This document shows, piece by piece, positions 60,759-64,000 of a stretch of 64,000 bases of DNA. Within the stretch, counting starts at the first letter, position 1, and every line of letters starts with the position of its first letter. The translations under genes were made by a program, and so were the position numbers. The stretch is from an uncultured Rhodospirillaceae bacterium (GTDB taxonomy: Bacteria > Pseudomonadota > Alphaproteobacteria > Rhodospirillales > UBA2165), in the NCBI GenBank assembly GCA_913020445.1, contig CAJWAR010000006.1, positions 47,507 to 111,506 of the forward strand. The letters are read 5' to 3'. A model generated the notes under the pieces. It was not told where the DNA came from and did no database searches. It saw only the letters and a program-made list of their open reading frames with translations.

Positions 60759-62021
60759 TTAATCCTCTCCTGCAGGAAAACGCTCGGCCAACCAATCGGT
60801 CAACAGTCTGCCAACTTCAATTCGGCCGGGCTCCTCGCCTTCGACCAGCGCATGACCGTGATGATCGCCACGCACGCGGTGTTGCACTTTATCAGATGAT
60901 CCAAGTGCCTCAAAGATCGCCACACTGTCCGAAGGGTAAACCGTATTGTCGCCGCTATAAGAAATCAGGATCGACGGCTGTTCTACCGAGGGGGCGGTTT
61001 TTGCCATCTCGGCGTTTGATGATAGCCCCGACCAAGTTGAGAGCCAGCTTTTCGGCGAGCAAAAACGCGCGAAACCAACATTGCCATAGTTTGACTGATA
61101 CGGATCCTGCCCCCAGACCGAACCATATTTCCGATCAGACGGATCAAGGCTGAGATCAAAATAACGAAGATCAGCAGCTGTCCGCCAAATCGTCATCACC
61201 GGCGTGTGGGCGCCAATGCGGCGGTCGTGTTCATGGCCATTTGCTTTATATTTTTTACGGGCCGCCATTCGGGTCTTGATTAAGTCGTGGGCGATGGCGT
61301 CGAGCTTGGCAACACGCGTGCGCTGGGCTGTTTGATAGCGGTCCACAAAATCGGCGTCGTATTTGGCGTTCTCCGGCGGCTCGGCAAATCCATTGGCGGG
61401 GCTGAGCGGGTCGATATCTGGATCAACGGAAAACGCATCCGCTTCATCGGTAACCGAGCCATCAATACAATTGAGCAGAATAATTCCCTGCCCTGGATGT
61501 GGTGAGACATAAGCGAGCCCATCCGGCTCGGGTAACTCAGCGTCTTTTAACTTTACCGGCCGGCCGCCGGGCGTGCGATCAAGCCGCGCTGCCGGGGCCA
61601 GCAAGGCTTGTTGGTTATAGAACGTATAGAGGCTCGCCCCGCCGGAATTGCCGAGCAGCACTATTTTCTCGAAGTCTAAATTACGGAGCTGGTTGAGCCC
61701 CGCTGCGACATCTAACAGTGCAACCTCGTGCTCAAGCCGTAAATCATTGCCGACCGAGCGCGATGTTTGGGTAAAAACCGCAAAGCCGGCGGCGACCAAA
61801 TCCGGGATCAAATAATGAGTCGCCAGGAACTCGCGCGGGTGCATGATGCAGATTGCGGTCTGAGGCTGGCCGCGCCAATAGAGAAAACCATTACACGCTG
61901 CGCCATCATGAGTGCGCAATGGAAAGACGCTCACAGACGTGCCTGCCGGCAAACCGCTCATGGTCCATTCGGCGTTCCTGAAACCAGCCGTGGTTTTTTG
62001 TGACTTATCGTCCCCTGACAT
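60759..62021 (-). CDS. Alpha/beta hydrolase
   Basis: 420 residues. Nucleophile motif GNSGG with S126 (KIVLLGNSGGASLYTFY), an acid candidate in ISYSGDNTVYPSDS, and the C-terminal His in VRGDHHGHALVEG. The fold starts at about residue 55 with AICIMHPREFLATHYLIPDLV; the first 50 residues are an extra beta-like segment. No signal peptide. The size and the MHPREF start resemble carboxylesterase/C-C hydrolase-like proteins near catabolic genes. Substrate unknown. It follows the ferredoxin gene by 74 bp. Confidence 0.88.
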   Translation of the reverse strand: MSGDDKSQKTTAGFRNAEWTMSGLPAGTSVSVFPLRTHDGAACNGFLYWRGQPQTAICIMHPREFLATHYLIPDLVAAGFAVFTQTSRSVGNDLRLEHEVALLDVAAGLNQLRNLDFEKIVLLGNSGGASLYTFYNQQALLAPAARLDRTPGGRPVKLKDAELPEPDGLAYVSPHPGQGIILLNCIDGSVTDEADAFSVDPDIDPLSPANGFAEPPENAKYDADFVDRYQTAQRTRVAKLDAIAHDLIKTRMAARKKYKANGHEHDRRIGAHTPVMTIWRTAADLRYFDLSLDPSDRKYGSVWGQDPYQSNYGNVGFARFCSPKSWLSTWSGLSSNAEMAKTAPSVEQPSILISYSGDNTVYPSDSVAIFEALGSSDKVQHRVRGDHHGHALVEGEEPGRIEVGRLLTDWLAERFPAGED

Positions 62022-62095
62022 CCAAGCAGGCTAAAATCAATTTCTTCTGGTTGCAAGTGGGACCGGCGGTCGTCCACTCTAGTTTCGGTTAAAGA

Positions 62096-62317
62096 CTAAT
62101 GCGCCCCCCACCCTAACGTCAGCTCACCAGCTTTTTGCTGAGTAATGGTAATCGCGTTTTCCTGACAATAGAGCGAGCACAAATAACAAATCTGACAGTC
62201 ATCGGGATAAACGATTTGAGCTGTATTTGTATTCGTATCCATACGGATAACATCGGTTGGACAGACCAGCACACAAAGCTGACAGCCATTGCAATTTTCT
62301 ATTTTTTCAATTGCCAT
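62096..62317 (-). CDS. 2[4Fe-4S] ferredoxin
   Basis: 73 residues with two complete CxxCxxCxxxC motifs: C9, C12, C15, C19 (NCNGCQLCVLVCPTDV) and C41, C44, C47, C51 (DCQICYLCSLYCQENAI). The Pro after the last Cys of the first motif is present, that after the second is Gln. It transfers electrons to or from the flavoprotein encoded 8 bp upstream. The pairing of an AprA/FrdA-like flavoprotein with a small two-cluster ferredoxin recalls AprBA. A GGCAGGAT site precedes the ATG. Confidence 0.94.
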   Translation of the reverse strand: MAIEKIENCNGCQLCVLVCPTDVIRMDTNTNTAQIVYPDDCQICYLCSLYCQENAITITQQKAGELTLGWGAH

Positions 62318-62325
62318 ATCCTGCC

Positions 62326-63939
62326 CTACTCCGCTGCCTGTTTCGATATAAAATCAAGCTCACCCGGAAAGCGTGCCGGATAGCGTTCTTCGTAGGGTAT
62401 CGTGGCATCTGGCCGCCACTCCTCCGGGATCGGATGCTTAATCAGTTCCATGCCATCGTCGGCGGACCTAATCTTAATCCAGGCCAACCAGTCATCATCA
62501 TCGCGAGCCGGGTAGTCTTCCCGGTAATGAGTGCCGCGGCTCTCCGTCCGAAACAGCGAGGCGCGCAACTTCATTTCGGCATTGAGCAGCATGTTGTTTG
62601 TTTCATGCACTTGCCGTAGTTCATGCGGGTCACTGGCAATCATCTTTGGTGCAAGATGATCGCGCATAAATTCGATATTGGTCAGCGCTGCTTCCAGCCG
62701 GCTTTGCTCTTTGACATAAAGCACATAGTACGGAATGACGGTATTTTGCATCACCTGTGTGACCCAAGCGGGCGTGATGGCGGTCTCGCGTTCCAGCGGT
62801 TCGAACATCGTTTGATGGATCGAGTTGGTATCCAACTTTGAAATCGGCACCAGTTCAGCTGTGGCGGCATATGCCGACGCTTCTTCACCAGCGCAAACGC
62901 CCTGCACGGAAGAGCCACTGAACGAGAATCCAATTCCAGCATACAACGTGCCGCAAAGCATAGATCCCAAACCATCACCGGCGGCATACAAGCCCGGCAC
63001 ATTCGAGGCGCAGGTATTATTTTGCGGGAAAATTCCTTCCGCCTTATGGACTGCCAGCCCCGCCGACGAGCCGCCGACCATTTTGCGTTTGGTGAATTTC
63101 ATGTCGGGCGGTGGCGGCGCTTGTGTACCATCCGGTAGCGCGCCAAAAGCATAAGGCGGCGGTCCAGCTAGTGGCGGCAAATCGCCTTGGTGGACTCTAA
63201 TTTCTTTATCGATGTTTAAGTTCCGCGCCCCATGTATAGGCTGACCGGTCATGAAGATACCATGAGAGGTCATATCAAATTGCTTGCGCCCGGCGGCAGG
63301 ATTTGCTGACGGCGTACCATGAGCATCGATCCATTCCTTACCGGTGATCTCGGCGCCGGCCCGATAGGCCATAGCGTCACCGTCATGGGTAAGCGAGCGG
63401 ATCGGGAAGCCAACCGGCTTAAAACCGCCAGCGCCGGCGCACATAATCGTCGCCTTGGCCGTGATAGTAACCGGCTTGCCGTCATCCAGCGTAAAACCGG
63501 CAGCGCCAACGACACGCCCCTCGACTTGCAGCAAGGTCGTCATCATGACGCGCTCAATCACGTTGGTTTTGCTGCGGATCAGATGTTTTCTGAGCACCAG
63601 CCCAAATTTCGGATCATCCAGCACGCCCCAATCCCTGAGGTCCTGGAATCTCTCTTTCGAGTGATCCATTAATTTATCGAGCCAGGCGCGATTGTTGAGA
63701 TACTCGCCATTGAAGCTGACCGTATCAATCCAGTCCTGGCGCTGGTGGCCAAGTTCTTCATCAAAAACACAGAAAGTATCAGCGAATGGCGTTGAGCCGG
63801 AATTACCGGGTGAGCCTTTATCGACCAGCGTGACTTCGAAACCTTTTTGCCGCGCCGTAACAGCAGCAAAAATACCGGCAATGCCACCACCGATAATTAG
63901 AATATCTGTTTCGATTTCGCTTGGTATTTTTTTAACCAT
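62326..63939 (-). CDS. FAD-dependent oxidoreductase, fumarate reductase/AprA-like flavoprotein
   Basis: 537 residues. N-terminal FAD motif DILIIGGGIAGIFAAVTARQ (GxGxxG) and VDKGSPGNSGSTPFA, then ATIMCAGAGGFKP, GDAMAYRAGAEITGKEW, VPGLYAAGDGLGSMLCGTLY and a C-terminal helical domain with ESRGTHYREDYPARDDD, typical of the succinate dehydrogenase/fumarate reductase/AprA flavoprotein family. The RGTHYREDYP motif is the usual FAD-histidyl-family tail. Heme or membrane partners are absent, so electrons probably go to the adjacent ferredoxin. Reaction not known. It is the first visible gene of the minus-strand cluster, ending 60 bp from the window edge. Confidence 0.93.
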   Translation of the reverse strand: MVKKIPSEIETDILIIGGGIAGIFAAVTARQKGFEVTLVDKGSPGNSGSTPFADTFCVFDEELGHQRQDWIDTVSFNGEYLNNRAWLDKLMDHSKERFQDLRDWGVLDDPKFGLVLRKHLIRSKTNVIERVMMTTLLQVEGRVVGAAGFTLDDGKPVTITAKATIMCAGAGGFKPVGFPIRSLTHDGDAMAYRAGAEITGKEWIDAHGTPSANPAAGRKQFDMTSHGIFMTGQPIHGARNLNIDKEIRVHQGDLPPLAGPPPYAFGALPDGTQAPPPPDMKFTKRKMVGGSSAGLAVHKAEGIFPQNNTCASNVPGLYAAGDGLGSMLCGTLYAGIGFSFSGSSVQGVCAGEEASAYAATAELVPISKLDTNSIHQTMFEPLERETAITPAWVTQVMQNTVIPYYVLYVKEQSRLEAALTNIEFMRDHLAPKMIASDPHELRQVHETNNMLLNAEMKLRASLFRTESRGTHYREDYPARDDDDWLAWIKIRSADDGMELIKHPIPEEWRPDATIPYEERYPARFPGELDFISKQAAE

Positions 63940-64000
63940 GCAACGTGCCCTTCTCCAAGAGTATCAACTGCCACACTAAGAAAATGTGCTCAGCGATACC

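Noticed and set aside
1..64000. CRISPR arrays, rRNA operon, complete insertion sequences, replication origin
   Set aside because: No spaced direct repeats, rRNA sequence, transposase frames or DnaA-box clusters were seen when reading the window.

Overview
The window looks like chromosomal DNA of an alphaproteobacterium, probably Rhodospirillales-like. The grounds are the housekeeping order rlpA-dacC-tmk-holB-metG and tatD-MBL hydrolase, the moderate GC content, the many TRAP/DMT/aromatic-catabolism genes and a DUF6455-like small protein. This assignment is an inference from gene order and protein style. No rRNA is present. There is one tRNA (tRNA-Ser, anticodon TGA, 47051-47140). I see no CRISPR array, prophage, complete IS element or origin.

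Layout. 0-5 kb: mazG (cut by the window edge), a FecR-domain protein, a periplasmic solute-binding-like protein, a BASS-family transporter, a hairpin-rich repeat region, then MBL hydrolase and tatD. 5-10.3 kb: a molybdopterin oxidoreductase and a TAXI-TRAP transporter sit between tatD and metG. 10.5-18 kb: metG, holB, tmk, D-Ala-D-Ala carboxypeptidase, RlpA, a lytic transglycosylase and a YdcF protein, all on the minus strand. 18.0-21.6 kb: a perfect 28-bp inverted repeat, then a three-gene sugar-acid module (dehydrogenase, IlvD/Edd dehydratase, SMP-30 lactonase). 21.6-27.9 kb: chemoreceptor, periplasmic rhodanese, DinB, TauD-like dioxygenase, EamA transporter, GST. 27.9-41.7 kb: a catabolic region with two tandem UbiD decarboxylases divergent from a two-subunit Rieske dioxygenase, two FAH-family hydrolases, a TauE/SafE permease, a frameshifted MetE-like gene, a deiodinase-like protein, SDR and aldo/keto reductase. 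41.8-49.5 kb: threonine synthase, a 2OG-Fe(II) oxygenase broken by an in-frame TAG, two SpoIIAA-like paralogues 5.6 kb apart, DUF427, amidohydrolase, glycosyltransferase, a DUF2846 lipoprotein, tRNA-Ser and an FHA-TM-trypsin protease.

49.6-59.2 kb is the most unusual part. A radical SAM protein and a small Cys protein with a clear extended -10 promoter are followed by five tightly packed genes: an NfnA-like FAD/[2Fe-2S] subunit, an NfnB/GltD-like subunit, a 2-oxoacid:acceptor oxidoreductase gamma-alpha fusion, its TPP beta subunit, and a 744-residue protein of unknown function with a C-terminal ferredoxin-like Cys cluster. I read this as an NAD(P)H-linked 2-oxoacid oxidoreductase with a possibly new large electron-transfer or scaffold subunit. 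A bacteriohemerythrin lies next to it. 59.9-63.9 kb: a minus-strand cluster of AprA/FrdA-like flavoprotein, 2[4Fe-4S] ferredoxin, alpha/beta hydrolase, VOC-family enzyme and a small protein.

Two genes carry single-site lesions that can be read off directly: a one-base deletion in an A-tract near 36848 and an in-frame TAG at 43678-43680. Each is either a real pseudogene or a sequence error.
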